Assembly (NCBI GenBank): GCA_905178155.1
Contig: CAJINV010000004.1
Coordinates: 2,854,460-2,918,459 of the forward strand
Length of the DNA: 64,000 nt
Reading direction: 5' to 3'
Source: Amoebophrya sp. A120
Taxonomy: Eukaryota; Sar; Dinophyceae; Syndiniales; Amoebophryaceae
Both the position numbers and the translations under genes were made by a program. Below the pieces are notes generated by a model. That model was given only the letters and a program-made list of their open reading frames with translations, did no database searches and had not been told where the DNA came from. Shown here piece by piece: positions 32,801-45,400 of the stretch (within the stretch, counting starts at the first letter, position 1; every line of letters begins with the position of its first letter).

Positions 32801-34088
32801 CGTATCCAATTGTGCCTCTTCTTCCTCCCGTTCCTGGTGGATGTACCTTTATTTGGGTCATTTCATAAATTTTTCTCTTTGCCGAGCGCAGCGGTGGGCA
32901 CATCTTCGACGCAATGCAAAATGAAAATAAAAGTAAAACTAGTGCAATGTGTACGTACAGAAACAAGAGCACACCTCTTTTCCTGGACTTGTGCGTCCCT
33001 GATGGTGACCACCTTGGAGTACATCATCATGGCATTCATGTGCTTCACGTCATCGTGCGCTTCGTCCATCTTGTCCTTCGCTTTCTGCAGCAGACCGTTT
33101 GTGCTGGCCTGCTCCTCTTTCTCGAAGTCCGTCATTCGTTATCGAGGGAAAATCCTGCTTCACTGGAGCTGTACTTGTACTAGACTTTGCATGACAAGTT
33201 TGTTGCGCTTAACAGAGAAAGTTTTCCATGCGTGCTTCGTCCCTAGTAGGAAACAATAGCAAAGCACAGACATATTAAAGGCTACGTGCTTCTCGCATTT
33301 CTAACACGACAATAAAGTTTGCTATTTTGCATCTTCAGCATCACAGGTTTTTTCCAGTGAAATAGGTTTTTATTTGTTGCGATATTTGCATCGCCATCTT
33401 CATTTTCCGCTCCTCCTCCATCAGGATCTTTGAGTTCATGAAGATGTAATCATAATCATGTAAGACATTGTTCACTACATTTCTCAGGTAAATCAGCATG
33501 ACAAACAGCACACACTGCAAGTGCAACATGATTTTTACTTTTGGAATTCATAAACCGCTTCGCTCTTTACCATTTTCTCCTTTCTCGCTCTGCTCTTGGC
33601 CTCTTTTTCGGCCTTCGCTGCCTCGTTGATTTTTTTCATGGCCACCTCCTCCTGCTTCGAGACGATTTTCGTGGACTCCTTAATTCGGTTCAGTTCCGAT
33701 GCTGCCACTACGGTCGCCATGCCAGCGTCGGCCTGAAATGGAGTTCGAGTTGTGTGTTATGAAGTACAAACCAGTCCAAGCCGAAAATAAATGCAAAAAC
33801 GACGAGTCGTGAACTCGTCTGCGTTTCCCAACGGGGCGATTTGGAGTGGATATCGATATTCATGAAGCTACTGCTACTCATCTTCGTGAAGAATAGTACC
33901 GGATTTGCGGCGACTACGGGGCCTCCCTTCTTCTTTTTCACGGTGTCCTTGCCGACAATCATCAGATTTGAGATGTCCTTGCTCTTCGTTTTTCTCGCTC
34001 CCCCGGTCGTTGAGCCGAACAGCGTCTCGTCCACCTGTGCATTGTGCGTCGGTGCGCCACCGCCTGAAGTTGCCGCCAGGCCGGGCAT
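29861..34088 (-). CDS. CFAP45: Cilia- and flagella-associated protein 45
   Basis: About 540 residues, like the family (human about 550). CFAP45 is a coiled-coil protein inside the A-tubule of axonemal doublet microtubules. Exons: 34088-33900, 33732-33539, 33427-33385, 33139-32975, 32846-32714, 32507-32358, 32063-32001, 31626-31517, 31287-31215, 30991-30784, 30638-30588, 30453-30415, 30334-30144, 29900-29861. Landmarks: VDETLFG near the start, ISNLMIVGKD, MMYSKVVTIRDAQVQEKR, LDTMMEIERLKALKMYEER and QRRGAQVIIEQIKDRQAQRL in the middle. KRQTAEKERRLAEQAKQERD and the terminal KSRKIDELKKVGVPEKYW follow. It mixes at least six GT-AG introns (80-223 bp) with six introners. The intron at 33428-33538 has an ambiguous boundary (a shared G), so it is either GT-AA or TA-AG. 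Confidence 0.93.
29901..30143. mobile_element. Introner, family E (CFAP45)
   Basis: Ends TATGAGAGCGCACAGCTACC and GAACTTGTGCACCATCATA. Direct repeat AGTAC at 29896-29900 and 30144-30148. It interrupts the conserved C-terminal VPEKY motif. Confidence 0.9.
30639..30783 (-). mobile_element. Introner, family A (CFAP45)
   Basis: Ends TATGAACTGCAAAAGTATCG and CGATAGTTTTGCGTAGGATA. Direct repeat GTTGG at 30634-30638 and 30784-30788. The interior is almost the same as the copy at 15335-15479. Confidence 0.9.
31288..31516. mobile_element. Introner, family B (CFAP45)
   Basis: Ends TATCAAATGCAAAAATGTC and GACATATTTGCATTTGATA. Direct repeat CCGCC at 31283-31287 and 31517-31521. Confidence 0.9.
31627..32000. 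mobile_element. Introner, unassigned family (CFAP45)
   Basis: Ends TATCGAAATGAAAACTG and CTTCATTTCAATA with a short inverted repeat. Direct repeat TCTC at 31622-31625 and 32001-32004. The join gives KEEKILAERLDDQQ in frame. Confidence 0.75.
32064..32357. mobile_element. Introner, family C variant (CFAP45)
   Basis: Ends TATGAAAGCCTCAGGTTGG and TATTCTGAGGCCTTCATA. Direct repeat TGCGG at 32059-32063 and 32358-32362. Interior closely matches 16724-17034, in the opposite orientation. Confidence 0.9.
33140..33384. mobile_element. Possible introner, decayed (CFAP45)
   Basis: Ends TATCGAGGGAAAATC and TTGTTGCGATA with weak inverted repeat. Interior carries GCATGACAAGTTTG and GCATCACAGG words. Joining GCG ATG to ACG GAC keeps the CFAP45 frame. 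Confidence 0.55.
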
Positions 34089-35581
34089 TTTTTTTGGTTT
34101 TTCTTCTTTCCTTTCGTTGAAAATCTCACTGTTGTTGTATCAAGAAGCCTACGGCCGTCTGTACAACAATACCGAAGGAAAAAAAAAAAAATCTACTCCC
34201 CCCTGGATGAAAAATGTTTCGATTTCACCCATTCATTGTGATAGAGTTGCATGATGTTGTTATGACTTTAAATAATTTTGAGTCATTACCACGTATAGCC
34301 ATCCTGGTGCTTCAGGTTCAAATTAAATTAAACCGACCCGAATCCGAAAAATAAAAATTACATGTCCCAAACTAACAAGGTATGCTTAATTACCGCGTTT
34401 ACGAGAACGTCGCAAACGAAGTGCTAGTTTCTCTATCCGTCGCCATCGCTCATTGACACTCAAAGAGATCATCCCAATGCACGAATAAACGCTCATACGT
34501 ACTACGCCACACAGGAGATGAAGACATTGTGGCTAGCAACATGGACGAGCAGGACGCCGACACGCAGACGTAGGTTGATATAGAGCTGCTAGAATTTCTT
34601 GCCTTGTTGTATCTATTCACTCACGACAAATGATGAACTACAGTGCTAACGCCCAAGGGCACACGTACTAACGAACCTCCATTCAAGAAATGGAATCATC
34701 AAAACGATAAAAGCAGCATCGGTGTAGTTGGGCTTACGAATTTTTATTTCGCTCAGGCAACAAGCTAGAACAACGACAGCGACGTGAGGATCAATAGAAT
34801 ACGGTAGTACTCGAGACGAGATGTGCAACCGTAGTTGCTCACACGGCACCTCCTGTCTGTGCGCGTTTTCAATGCGGTCACAAACGAGATGGTGTGGTCA
34901 GGCCATCATGTATTCTTCTTTGGTCGAAGATTAAGATATCTCGATCACCGTTGAATGCGGTGCTTGCGGGGTAAGTAGGGCTAGGGGGTCGTCTTCATTG
35001 GAATGAATGTCGCTCAACTACTCTATGTAGTTTTGTATTTGTTTTCTTCATCATAGAGCGCACCACATGCACTTGGGGTGGGACTACCAATGTGTGTCTT
35101 AGGGTAAGATTTCTCGTGGCCCTTGCATCGGGCGGGTGACAAGAGGATTTTTGCGATCGGAGTGGTCATAGCCAACATCAAGCGTGATCTATGCGCAAGG
35201 ATAACAAGAGAGCTGGCACAACTACGGAGGGCATGTGCAATTCCAATTTCTTGTTCGCCTTCATCTTCTCAATTACTTACACTTCGTCGAGTCGAATTGA
35301 CGACACCATGTTCAGGAGAAGTTAACAACTTCTTAAACTACTCTACACTACTACTAGTAACTAGGTAGCACGACTGTACTGAGTTGCAGCACTCTTTGCT
35401 GCTTGAAAATTGGTGTTTATCGCTTGTGGCTCTGCCAAAGCGGTCAGAATCACCAGATTAAGAATTTCGGTTTGTTCATCCTCGTCCAGATTGATGAGCC
35501 AGTTCATGTTCATGTTCGTGCTACCCGAGAACATTCTCCCCCCAGCTGCACGAGGAGGACATCAGCATCTACTTCCCAGCA
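34089..35581. other. Intergenic, nothing recognised
   Basis: About 1.5 kb, AT-rich, between the CFAP45 start and the stop codon of the intronless transporter-like gene. No introner and no convincing frame. Confidence 0.5.
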
Positions 35582-38167
35582 CTACAGCCGAAACGGCGGG
35601 AACCGGGTGAAAACCTGTCCCGTCGTAATTCCGAGCACCACCGCGCCGGAAAACATGGCACCGACCAGCTGCTTCTCGCTCCCCCGGTCCACCGTCTTCC
35701 CGATGTTCATCATGGTAAGCGACGTCAGGGCCCCGCCGACGACAGCGAAACAGGCGAAGGCGGCGAATTTGAACCAGTCCTGATTGAAAATATTGTGGTC
35801 TAGATCTGAAGTAGTTGTGCTTACGGGGTCGTTGCTATTCAGTTGTAGTACTTCCGGGGCGGGAGCCTCCTGCTGCTCGAGCTGCGCCCGACTCGTGTTT
35901 CGAACGTGCAATAGTAGAGGGATGAACCCGATGCCGCGGAGCAACGCAGCGGAAAGCAGAACTAGCTGGTAGAAGAGAGACGGGCGGGTGCTGGACGAGG
36001 AGGGGGCTGAAGGTGGTTTATCTTCAATATTTGCGGTGTCTTGATCCTGTATTTCCATGTCTGCAACGACCTCTGGGCCCAGCTCGAGATCTGGTGCATC
36101 TTCTGAGCCGGCTCTGTCGTCTTGCAAAATAAGCCTCTGCTGCTGCTTGTCGAGCGAGGACCTCATGCCACCTCGAGTTTGCTGCGCCTCCAAATCAAAA
36201 TTTGGAGGTCGGTGTACTAGAAGCGGGTCCACCTCCTGCTCGTCGCTGTTGCATTTTGGTGCGTCTATAATTGCTTCCTCATTCCCACCAGCATCTTCAT
36301 CCCTGCGCTTCTTTCGGTCGTGACAGCAGAAGCAATACTCACAGCCCTTGGCAATCACGCTGCACAGTGCGCGGCCGGTCACGTCGGCGAGGGCTACAGT
36401 AACGATCAACCGCGTTTTGAACGACAGGATCAGGTCCTGCTTCTGCTGTTGCTGCTCCGGCGTCAGGGCTGTTGCAGGCTGTGGTTGTAGTGCGTTGGTT
36501 CCATTTGAAGATGCTGTTTGCGACCCGAAAAGCAGATCCGACGGAAGCTGTGGCAGTGTTTGACTGCACAACACAGGAAACACCATCATGAGCACCATCA
36601 TGTTGAAAAATTTCGCGAAAATCAGCAAACTCGCGTCGCAAAAAATCGCCCAAATCGAGCGACGCGGCTGATCTTCAAGTGAGGCTGCTTCTGTTGTCTC
36701 CAGCGTGGTGTCCTCGGGCTTGTTCGCTACAACCGATCTTGTTGTTCCGTCAGCGGTATTCTTAAGAGTATCATAATTTTGATGGAAGCTAGTGGCACTC
36801 ATCTCGTCATCTTTTCTGAGAAGTGCTGGTTTTTCAAGAAGCGTTGCTTTTTCCCGATCCGTTATTGTCGTCCCCTCCGCGCCACCGTCAAGAAGCTGGC
36901 CTGCAGAAGTTGTTTTATTTTCATATAGAGGGGGCACCTCCGTGTGGTCTGCGCACCCTGACTCCGATCTGGACCGAGATCGTAGTGTGTAGTTTTTGTC
37001 CAAAAGAAATTCCGGCTCTTGATCACCGTCGCTGGCGATGTCAACTTCAGGAGAGAAGTGTAGTTTAGTTGATGGGTCACCACCTTCACGGTTTTTCATA
37101 GCTCTCGGAGAACTGCTCAGAGGAGCAGCAGTTTCTGATTCGTCCCTCGTCAATGTGATTTCAAAAACACGACCAGAAGTGCCACTTATCTTGCTTTTCC
37201 CAGTACTTCTACTACAGGTAGTGTCCCCCCGCTTTCGTCGTCGTCCACAGAGCCACCTCCTGCTGCCGTCAAAATATTCCTGCAGGACTCTGTTGCGGAG
37301 GAAAAAGCTGAGGCCCAGCGCAAACCCCGCGAAGAGAAAAACCGCGACGAAGGCGAAGCACCCGACTGGCGCCCACGGGTTGGTGATGCTTTGCACCATG
37401 AAGCCCAGGATCGCGATCGCGAGCGACGCCAGGCCCTGCCCGACGCTGAAACAGTAGCAGCCCATCGGATCCTTCAGACGGGACACGAACCCGATCATGG
37501 TCGCGTTCAGCACCGCAGAACCAATGCCGGCGATCAGGATCAGCGCGAAACCCGACCCGGCGATGAGGTCAATCGTTCGGATAGTCGAAGATTTTGTTGA
37601 CGTCGTGGAGGCACCAGCGATAGTACCTTGCTCATCATGATCCCCTACTACTAGCCCCGCCAGCCTCGGCAATACATTCGCGTAGGCAACGAGGACCGCC
37701 AGCACCAAGTAGCACCCCGCCTGCACGGTCGTGGCGATGTGCCAGTTGAGCAGCAGCGGCAACTCCTTGCGGGTGCAGAAAAACGTCCAGCCAGCGCCGA
37801 TCACGTTGCCCACCGCGCGAAAGAGGGACACCAGGTCGCCCCACTGCGTTTGCTTCTGAAAAGTCTCGTCGGACATTGTGGGAATGCACATCGCGGTTAC
37901 GTTGTACCCGATCATCCCGCTGATGCCCAGGAGAAGCAACACCCATCGCGGCAGGGGTTCTACAGGCACTTGTTGCGGGTCTTGTGATGAAGATGATGTT
38001 TTTAGTTGTACCTCCTGGTCTACTTCGTGGAGGTCATCTGTCGAAATTGTTTTCTTCATCCGTTCGCCTGCTCCTGCAGCTGCCAGTGGTGTCGCAGTTA
38101 TTGACGCACCTAGAATTCGACCACTTCCCGACCGATCGGGTTCGGCAGGGTCAACATCCATCAGCAT
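35582..38167 (-). CDS. Equilibrative nucleoside transporter-like protein, intronless
   Basis: 861 residues in one uninterrupted frame from ATG at 38167. A hydrophilic N-terminus of about 70 residues leads into membrane segments such as WVLLLLGISGMIGYNVTAM and LIAGSGFALILIAGIGSAVL. VGQGLASLAIAILGFMVQ follows and fits the GQGLAG motif of SLC29 carriers. A charged loop of roughly 230 residues separates the first and second membrane halves, as in ENTs, where the central loop is much shorter. C-terminal segments include FAKFFNMMVLMMVFPVLC, RLIVTVALADVTGRAL and VVGGALTSLTMMNIG. Presumed role: passive nucleoside or nucleobase uptake, important for a purine-auxotrophic parasite (inference). The neighbouring gene at 39496-45549 has the same fold, so this may be a diverged tandem paralogue. 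It carries no intron of either kind. Confidence 0.6.
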   Translation of the reverse strand: MLMDVDPAEPDRSGSGRILGASITATPLAAAGAGERMKKTISTDDLHEVDQEVQLKTSSSSQDPQQVPVEPLPRWVLLLLGISGMIGYNVTAMCIPTMSDETFQKQTQWGDLVSLFRAVGNVIGAGWTFFCTRKELPLLLNWHIATTVQAGCYLVLAVLVAYANVLPRLAGLVVGDHDEQGTIAGASTTSTKSSTIRTIDLIAGSGFALILIAGIGSAVLNATMIGFVSRLKDPMGCYCFSVGQGLASLAIAILGFMVQSITNPWAPVGCFAFVAVFLFAGFALGLSFFLRNRVLQEYFDGSRRWLCGRRRKRGDTTCSRSTGKSKISGTSGRVFEITLTRDESETAAPLSSSPRAMKNREGGDPSTKLHFSPEVDIASDGDQEPEFLLDKNYTLRSRSRSESGCADHTEVPPLYENKTTSAGQLLDGGAEGTTITDREKATLLEKPALLRKDDEMSATSFHQNYDTLKNTADGTTRSVVANKPEDTTLETTEAASLEDQPRRSIWAIFCDASLLIFAKFFNMMVLMMVFPVLCSQTLPQLPSDLLFGSQTASSNGTNALQPQPATALTPEQQQQKQDLILSFKTRLIVTVALADVTGRALCSVIAKGCEYCFCCHDRKKRRDEDAGGNEEAIIDAPKCNSDEQEVDPLLVHRPPNFDLEAQQTRGGMRSSLDKQQQRLILQDDRAGSEDAPDLELGPEVVADMEIQDQDTANIEDKPPSAPSSSSTRPSLFYQLVLLSAALLRGIGFIPLLLHVRNTSRAQLEQQEAPAPEVLQLNSNDPVSTTTSDLDHNIFNQDWFKFAAFACFAVVGGALTSLTMMNIGKTVDRGSEKQLVGAMFSGAVVLGITTGQVFTRFPPFRL

Positions 38168-39495
38168 GCTCCTTCTCAGTATAATTTACTTGTTCGGCTG
38201 CCAGGTGATAATTTAGCTTTCTTTTAACGTGCGTCTATGCCTGATTCGGCATTGGCCACTGGGTATGATATTCATCATCTCCAACGAATTATGCGTCGAC
38301 AATCTTCAAGTCCAATACTTCTAATGACTGAATCGCCTCAACTATCATTAAAATATGGCGTCCAATATGGTGTTGATACAGCCAACATTACGATGAGCTA
38401 AACCTCGAGGGCCCAGGCCTAACAAAAAAAATGACAAGAATCATCAATGAAGTGGCCAAAAGCACCAGTCGCTGTCGCAAAAAAAATCACACACCATCAC
38501 AAACCTGGACTTGTGACATTTTGAGTAGAATCAGAATCACTCTACTAGACAAAGAGGGCCGGCTCTCGCTGAATTTAAATGAACTTCTCTGTGCTTTACG
38601 GAGATCTTCTTCAAGAACATGAGCAAAGGCATGAAACAACGTCGATCTTCCGGACAGACAATGAAAAAACGATCGGTGTTTGTTTTGATATACTGCAATT
38701 CTGCTCTTTTGCTCAGATTTTCGGGTTCGGAACTTCACAATCACAATCACAAAAACGATTGGCCGAGCAACTCATTTCTTTCTTGAATGTGTTAATAGAT
38801 TGATCTTTGAGGTAGATGTGCCGCCGAGCACCTAATATTGCGACGAAAAACTTCAGCTTCACTCTCGTGAACGCGAAGCAATATGGTCCTTGGTCTGTCG
38901 TGCAGCACATGTATATCTAACGAGCTTAAAGTCACAGCCGCTAGTACGTTAGAAACCACTCAAAATTTGATTTGGTGAGGGACATGCAGCTCCCACCTGG
39001 TCTAGAAGTCGCGATAGTAGTTCACGTTTATTCACTTTCGTGGTTCATTTTGTGCCTCTTCGGCAACGAGGACTCCGACGACCAGGATTACATGATCCAT
39101 ATCAAGGCTTGTCGTGGTCGGCATCGGTCGTCGAAAAAGACGAAAAATTAAGTAACAAACAACTATCCGCAGAGCGGCCTCAGAAGTTTTGTCATTTGTG
39201 AAGGCTGTTTTCTCGAGTTCTCCTGGTGCGGTCTACGAATTAAAATAGCGCACAAAGTTCAAGAAGACCCAGAGAATTCATTCGGTGTAGCTGGAAATCA
39301 TCATATTTTGATTTTCGTCGAAAAGGAAGTCGTGCGGCACCAGCACCACGCACAGTCACCGACCGCTGGTAAGCGTGAAATCGTCCGATGAAGCGGATGC
39401 CGCTGGTCCTGGAGGAGGTGATCTAAAACTGCATGTAAGACTTGACTCGCGGCTCCTCCGCATCTTGATTGGTGGCATCACCCACCGACCGCGAC
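38168..39495. other. Intergenic between the two transporter-like genes
   Basis: About 1.3 kb, AT-rich with short frames only. Confidence 0.5.
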
Positions 39496-42400
39496 TCAGT
39501 AGGCAATCCCGGTGTGCATGTAGTAGTCGATCATGGTGACCGTTTCGCGGAAAAAAGCCTGCAGCAAATAGCCCACACAACCCCCGAGCAGAATCCCGAA
39601 GGTGACAGAAAAGTTCGTGATTTGCCCGACCATCTCCTTCGCTTTTGTACTCGTCTGCGTGTTGGTGGCTTGGAGGAAGATCGTTGTGGACAGGTAGCTA
39701 TGCACTGCAAAAGTATCGTGGTACTAGTATAAATTGCATTACAAATTTTTCCAAGAACAAAAATGCAATTTGTCATGCTATTTCAGGTAGAGAGTTGGAT
39801 TTGTCATGCATATCTGCAATTAGTACGAGTACAATACTTTTGCACAGGATAGTAGCCGTTGGTCACTGCGAAAACACCGGCGAGAAACTGTGTGGTGCAT
39901 TGAAGTTGAACATCACAACAACAAAAAAGCTTAATACAGGTTTGAACTTGATAATGCCGTGTCTTTTACATGTACGAAAGAATCTCCCCAAATCAATGCA
40001 ACAAAATGAATCTGATTCCCGTTATTTTCCGAATTCGACGGGAAAAACCCGTAAAAAAAAGTACAAATTTCCAAGGCAGCCCCACGTTTTCTTCGTTCTG
40101 CGCGAGGAGTAAAAGCAGCGGGATGAAGGCAATCCTCAAGACCGACAAAACCGCAATGGGTTTTTTCCGGGTGGTGCGCAGGAACTCCACATCCGGGCTT
40201 TTCCGCCCCACCACGTCGAAGATCTGATATCCAAGAAAAAAACATTGTAGGTGTAACTTTTTTGGAGGAACAGCATTACAAATCTGTCTGGCATGACAGC
40301 AGAAACCTGTCATGCGCAGATTGTACGTGAAAACGGTCTTTGATGGAACCTACATGGCATGACAAGCATGACAGACGCAATCAATTTGCATGCTGCGCAT
40401 CACAAATTTACACTAACAGCGTTTTTTTCTTTGATATCTGAAAGGTGCCGATTAGTAATTGACCGAGAAAATCGTCCTTCGGGCAGAGTTATCCTGTGTA
40501 AAAGTATCGCACTCGTATAAATGCAAGTCTTGCATTACAAATTTTTTTCGTAAGGTAAATCCGCATTACAGATTTTATTTCTCACGCTGAGGAAATTTCT
40601 CATGCATTTGTACGAGTACGAAGATGCTTTTGCAATGCATAAGAGTTGCACGAGCGGTCCGGGAAACAGCGCGAAGGTTGTGACGTAGCAAAGAAACAGC
40701 GAGAATTGGTAGCTCCGAATCCGCGGCCAGACGGTTCGGAGGAGAGAGGTTTCTTCTTGGGCGACTAAGTTATAACGTCGCTCTTCTTCCTCGTCTGGCG
40801 TGCTATAACTGTCTTCTATTTCACTAAAAGCCTGTTCAGCATCTGCTTCCTCTCGATGAAGATCAGCCATAACGAGCGCCCCACTCTGGACGGTGCTGTG
40901 AGGTTCTAAATGACCATCTTCCACTTGTTGTGGGGTACCATCCTGAACATCATGATCAGTTGTCTTTTCTTGCTGACCGTGATTTCTTCCACTCCCTGCT
41001 CGCAGATCTCCTGTAATTTTTCGAATTCCTTCCCGTTGCCCGAAATACTGCAATCCGTTTTTGTGCACCAGGTTCTTCTATGAATTGCAAAAGTGTCTGG
41101 GTCTGGAAACTTGTGATGCTGGGTGGCGTATCATCAGGAGGCCACAAGTGCTGGCTCAGCATGACAAGTTTCTGAGCTTCTAGGTGTTGCCTATTCTCCA
41201 TGACAGACTGCGTTTCTACACGACAGAAAAATGGGTCTCTTGGGTACTGTGCATGACAGATATAGGAGTCATGCGAAACAAGCATGACAAACGTGCATTC
41301 TTCCAGACCCAGATATTTTTGCATCTGATATCTTCAAATGCGGCTGCTTCTTGAACACCAGATACAGGCCGTGGCAGGACAGCCACAGCACGAAAGCCAA
41401 AAGCAGCAAGTAGATGAACGTGAGCACCTTGCTCAGCGGGATGAAGGACAGAGAGCCGCCGACCAAGCCGGCCAGCCCCTGTCCCGTGCTGGTCGCGACC
41501 AGCACCTCCACGGCGCCGAGTCCCGCGGACAAACCCACGATCTGGGTGCAGAAGACTGACCCGAAGAAGTTGCAGAACAACAGACAAACAACGGTCAAGG
41601 TGAAGGACCGGAGCGCGATCGCGACGAGGAGACAGATCAGCGAAACGCACATTCCGTACAGGCTGCCGTACCAGCGCAGTTCGAACGACGTGAAAAGGTC
41701 GCGCCAGAAGGATTTGCTGGAAAACATGCGGGACTTGAGGGACGGGGGGAGGGCGAAAGTTTTAATTTCTCGGGGGGAAGGTGAAGGAGCGGCACGACGA
41801 ACTGTGGTCATTCTTTCTTCCTGGAACTGATCCCCAAACGAAATCACGTGGTCCTGCTCCGAGGCCGTGTGAAGGTCCGCACTAGGGGGCTCCAGCATTT
41901 TATTATTCCGCTCGGCAACGCCATCGAGGTCGACGTCTCCCCTGGCGCCGCGAAGGGGAACAACGTCAGTCACTCTACTAGTGCGGCTCCCATGCGGACT
42001 GGCGGAAGCTGCAATGTTGACGACAGGCGGATGAGAATTTTTTACCTCTACTTCCCGACCAAAGTCGGCTTGTAAATCCACCTCCGGCGAAGAACAATCT
42101 TCAGAAGACTCATCTTCGGAGGCGTCACTGCATTCATCTTGCTGTTGTGGCGTGCACGGTCGAGGAGTGCGGTCGTCACCGTCAGTAGCTGAAAGAAGGC
42201 GCTTGCTCATCTTCGCTGATTCATTTCTCGTGTCGGGTTCATCTTTCATCCCCGCTGTCCTCTGCTCATCCTCTGTAAAACCACCGGCAGCCTCTTGACC
42301 AGCAAGCCCCTGGTGCCCGCCCACGGCAGCTGCAGTTGGAGGCCTTCTGCTCCTCCGCTTTCTCCGCTTCATTTTCGCGGGTGTCCCGGCCTGCGTTTGG

Positions 42401-45400
42401 CGGGGTAGCGGTGGCTGAAGCCGCTGGGGAAGGGTGGTAGCGCCCTTGTTCGGCTTTCTTGTTGGACTGGCTTGATCCTCAGTATCATTGACAGCGCCAA
42501 CACCTTCTTTTGCTGAAGATGGCTCAGCAGGAGCCTTGCTCCCGTGCTCGTCGTGCTCTACCACTTGCAGTACATCGACGACCTCACAAGTTACACCTTC
42601 GGCGAACACTTGTTCTTCATCTCGATCCCCACTCACCCTGCGCCGTGGCGGCGTGGCCTGCAACTCAATCATCGATCCGGCAGCAGCTTCTTCTTCGCCA
42701 GTGCGTTGTCTTGTTTTACTGTTTCTGTGTCCGCGCAAAGCCCCCGAGGCCTCTGTGTCCGAAGTGGATTTCGACGCAGAAGAGCTGCTCGAGGAGGAGG
42801 AAGCCGACGACGAGGACGACACGCCAGACCATTCTTTACTCGAAGACGACGCAGTGGCCGCAGCTCCGTCACCCGTGGTAGCACAACTTGAGGAGCTCGA
42901 GCCAGAGCTGGTTGTCGCACTTATTTGCACTTCCGGCCCACGACCTTGTGGCGGTACCTCTACCTGCTGTTCTGCCGCGCGAAGAATCACGCTGGTCTTC
43001 TTCCTTTTCTGTTCGTCAATGGCCGCAGATGAGAAAAAAGTCTGCTCGGACAAGGACGAATCGCGTTCGGATTTTGGTTTTATTGCACGAGAAACTACGC
43101 CGGAAGCTGGAGGTAGTACTGCACCTACTTCATCCACCTCCCAGTTGATCTCCTCTGGAACGACCACGCAGGTAGACCGAGGTTTCGGAAGGACTTCCAA
43201 GTCAACAACGTCTTCACCGCTGCCATTGTTCCTTCCGTGGGCGGTGGGTCCTCCTGCACGACCACTAGATAGATGTCCAGCATCGCCTTCGCCGCTTGTC
43301 CACCGCTTGGTCGCTCCTCCGTGTGTCGGCCCCTTCCACTCCCACCCCTGCAGTAAGATCGTGACGCAACTGCCGAACAGCATGGCGAAGCCACTGATCA
43401 CGCCGAAGAGGAAGAGCAACTCTTCCCCCAAATCGTCCGTGTTGCGGAAGACTTTGTGACACAAAAACGGCAAGAGAATCAAGGTGATGTTGTAGGGTAA
43501 TAACGTTTCCAGGCCCAGGAACAAGAAAAGCCCCCGCGTACTGCAATTGATTCCCAACCGGAGCTGGCACACGTTATCGTCGGATAGTGATGAAACAGGA
43601 AGGCCGGCGCAGTCCTCGGGAGGCAGTGGTCGTGCCGAAGGAGCTCCTCTGTGACCTGTTGAAGCTCGTGCCGGAGGCGGCGAAGTCGTGAGTAGCGGCA
43701 CATGCGCTCCTCCCAATGATCTTCGATTCGATACAGCGAGGTTTTTGCCATCTACCTCCTCGTCGTGGTTTCCCGGTAGGCGCAGCCCATCGTTGCACAG
43801 TTCAAAGGTTACGGGACCGGGCGGGCGGGATGGCTGGATAAAAACGGTACGGCTACTGGCTCCCGTGCAGCTTTCTTCAGCGCGACTATTTCCTGCTTCG
43901 TCTAGAAGAGCAGCGGAACGCGATGCGGACGATAACGCTGATGATTCGGGAACAGACTGTCTGCCCGTGATTCTAGCAGCCGCCGGTCCGGCACAAACAT
44001 CCGCTCCAGAATCTTGGTTCGCGCTGGACGGAGCTGTCTTCAGATGTTGATCTTGCGCGATGCTTTCGCCAACTGCAGCCTCTTCAACCAATGTAGTCCT
44101 ACTCCCTTGAGGGTACGACCGTGCGCCAGCGCTGCTTGTCCCCTGCAGCTGCACGGTAGGACTTCCATTTGCTGCAGCGGCCGCTGCGTCCCCTGTGCCA
44201 CCAGAGGACTCGAGGTGTTTGGTAGTTGACGACGAAGCAGCAGCAGTACCTGCCTTCACGGCTGGCGTTGAGGAACAAGATGCGGAGGATGAAACGGAGG
44301 CGGGAGCTTTGATGTCCTCTCGTGCAGGAGTTGTAGTCGGCGGAGTCTGAGTCGTTGGCGCAGCTGCTGGTGCTGCAACTTCTACATCTGGTCGTCCACT
44401 AGACGGAGAAGAGGACCTACTTGCAGCAGAAGCAGATTGAGAAGTTCTCTGGTGTGGCGTAATCGCTGGACCATGAGCAGTTGGGCTCCTTTCCTTCGAA
44501 ACACAGGCAGTTGATGAGGCCGCTCTATCAGCCACGACGGGAGCGGTAACGGCTCCTCCGCAGTCGGGAGCGCCTGTAGTAGTCGTTCCAACAGGTGGAA
44601 CTATAGGTGAAACTACCGCATCAACATCCTGCGGAGCTGCAGAAGCGTCTGTACTGCTTCTGCGTTCTTTCTTCTCCGCCCCAAATTTTGGCAAATTAGT
44701 ACCGGCACAACTTGAGGTAGTGCTAGGAGAAGACGTTGCAGGTGCGGTCTTCTCGCCAATTAATGGGGCTCCTTCATGATCCGTTTTCGTCCTCCCGGCA
44801 GAACCTGCGTCTTCCTCTTTCTCGAACGCTTCAGGCGGCGCAAGTACGTCGACCACTGCGGCTGATGTGCCTTCGACGTCGTCCGTTTCTTTCGTATTTC
44901 CATCTGCAACTACGCAACTATCGCGAGGACGACCCGAGTTTTTTCTCTCGACGCCCGCTTCTTGTTTCTCCTCCTCGAGGACCGCGGAAGGACTTGGTTG
45001 ATCTTCTTCTTCGCCTCCTGGAACGTCGTTGACGGAACTGTCAACGCCACCTCCTGGTCGTGTTGTGGTAGTCTCCGCAAGTACTGCGGCTTGACTTTCT
45101 ATGGGATCCAAATTCATTTGCGTTGACGAGCCAACATTGCCATCTACGGGAGGCGAAGGCACGAGGGCCGCCTCTTCTGCTGGTGGCAGGTCGTTCACAG
45201 CAGCGGCAGCCTTCTCGACGTCCTTCTCCTTGCTAATATCTGCATCTGCTTCTGCAATAGAAACACGGACATTTGGATCTCCTTTCACTTCATCGCTTTC
45301 TGGTGCTGCCGGAACATCTTTTATCTCTCCTTCAGTTCTAGCTGAGGATGACGCTGCTGGAGGCGCGGTTGCAGAAACGGGCACTGTGCCGTCAGCAGGA

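Noticed and set aside
42488-43459. 323-codon plus-strand frame opposite the ENT first exon
   Set aside because: Antisense shadow of a low-complexity Ser/Ala/Glu coding stretch; the minus frame carries the ENT motifs further on.
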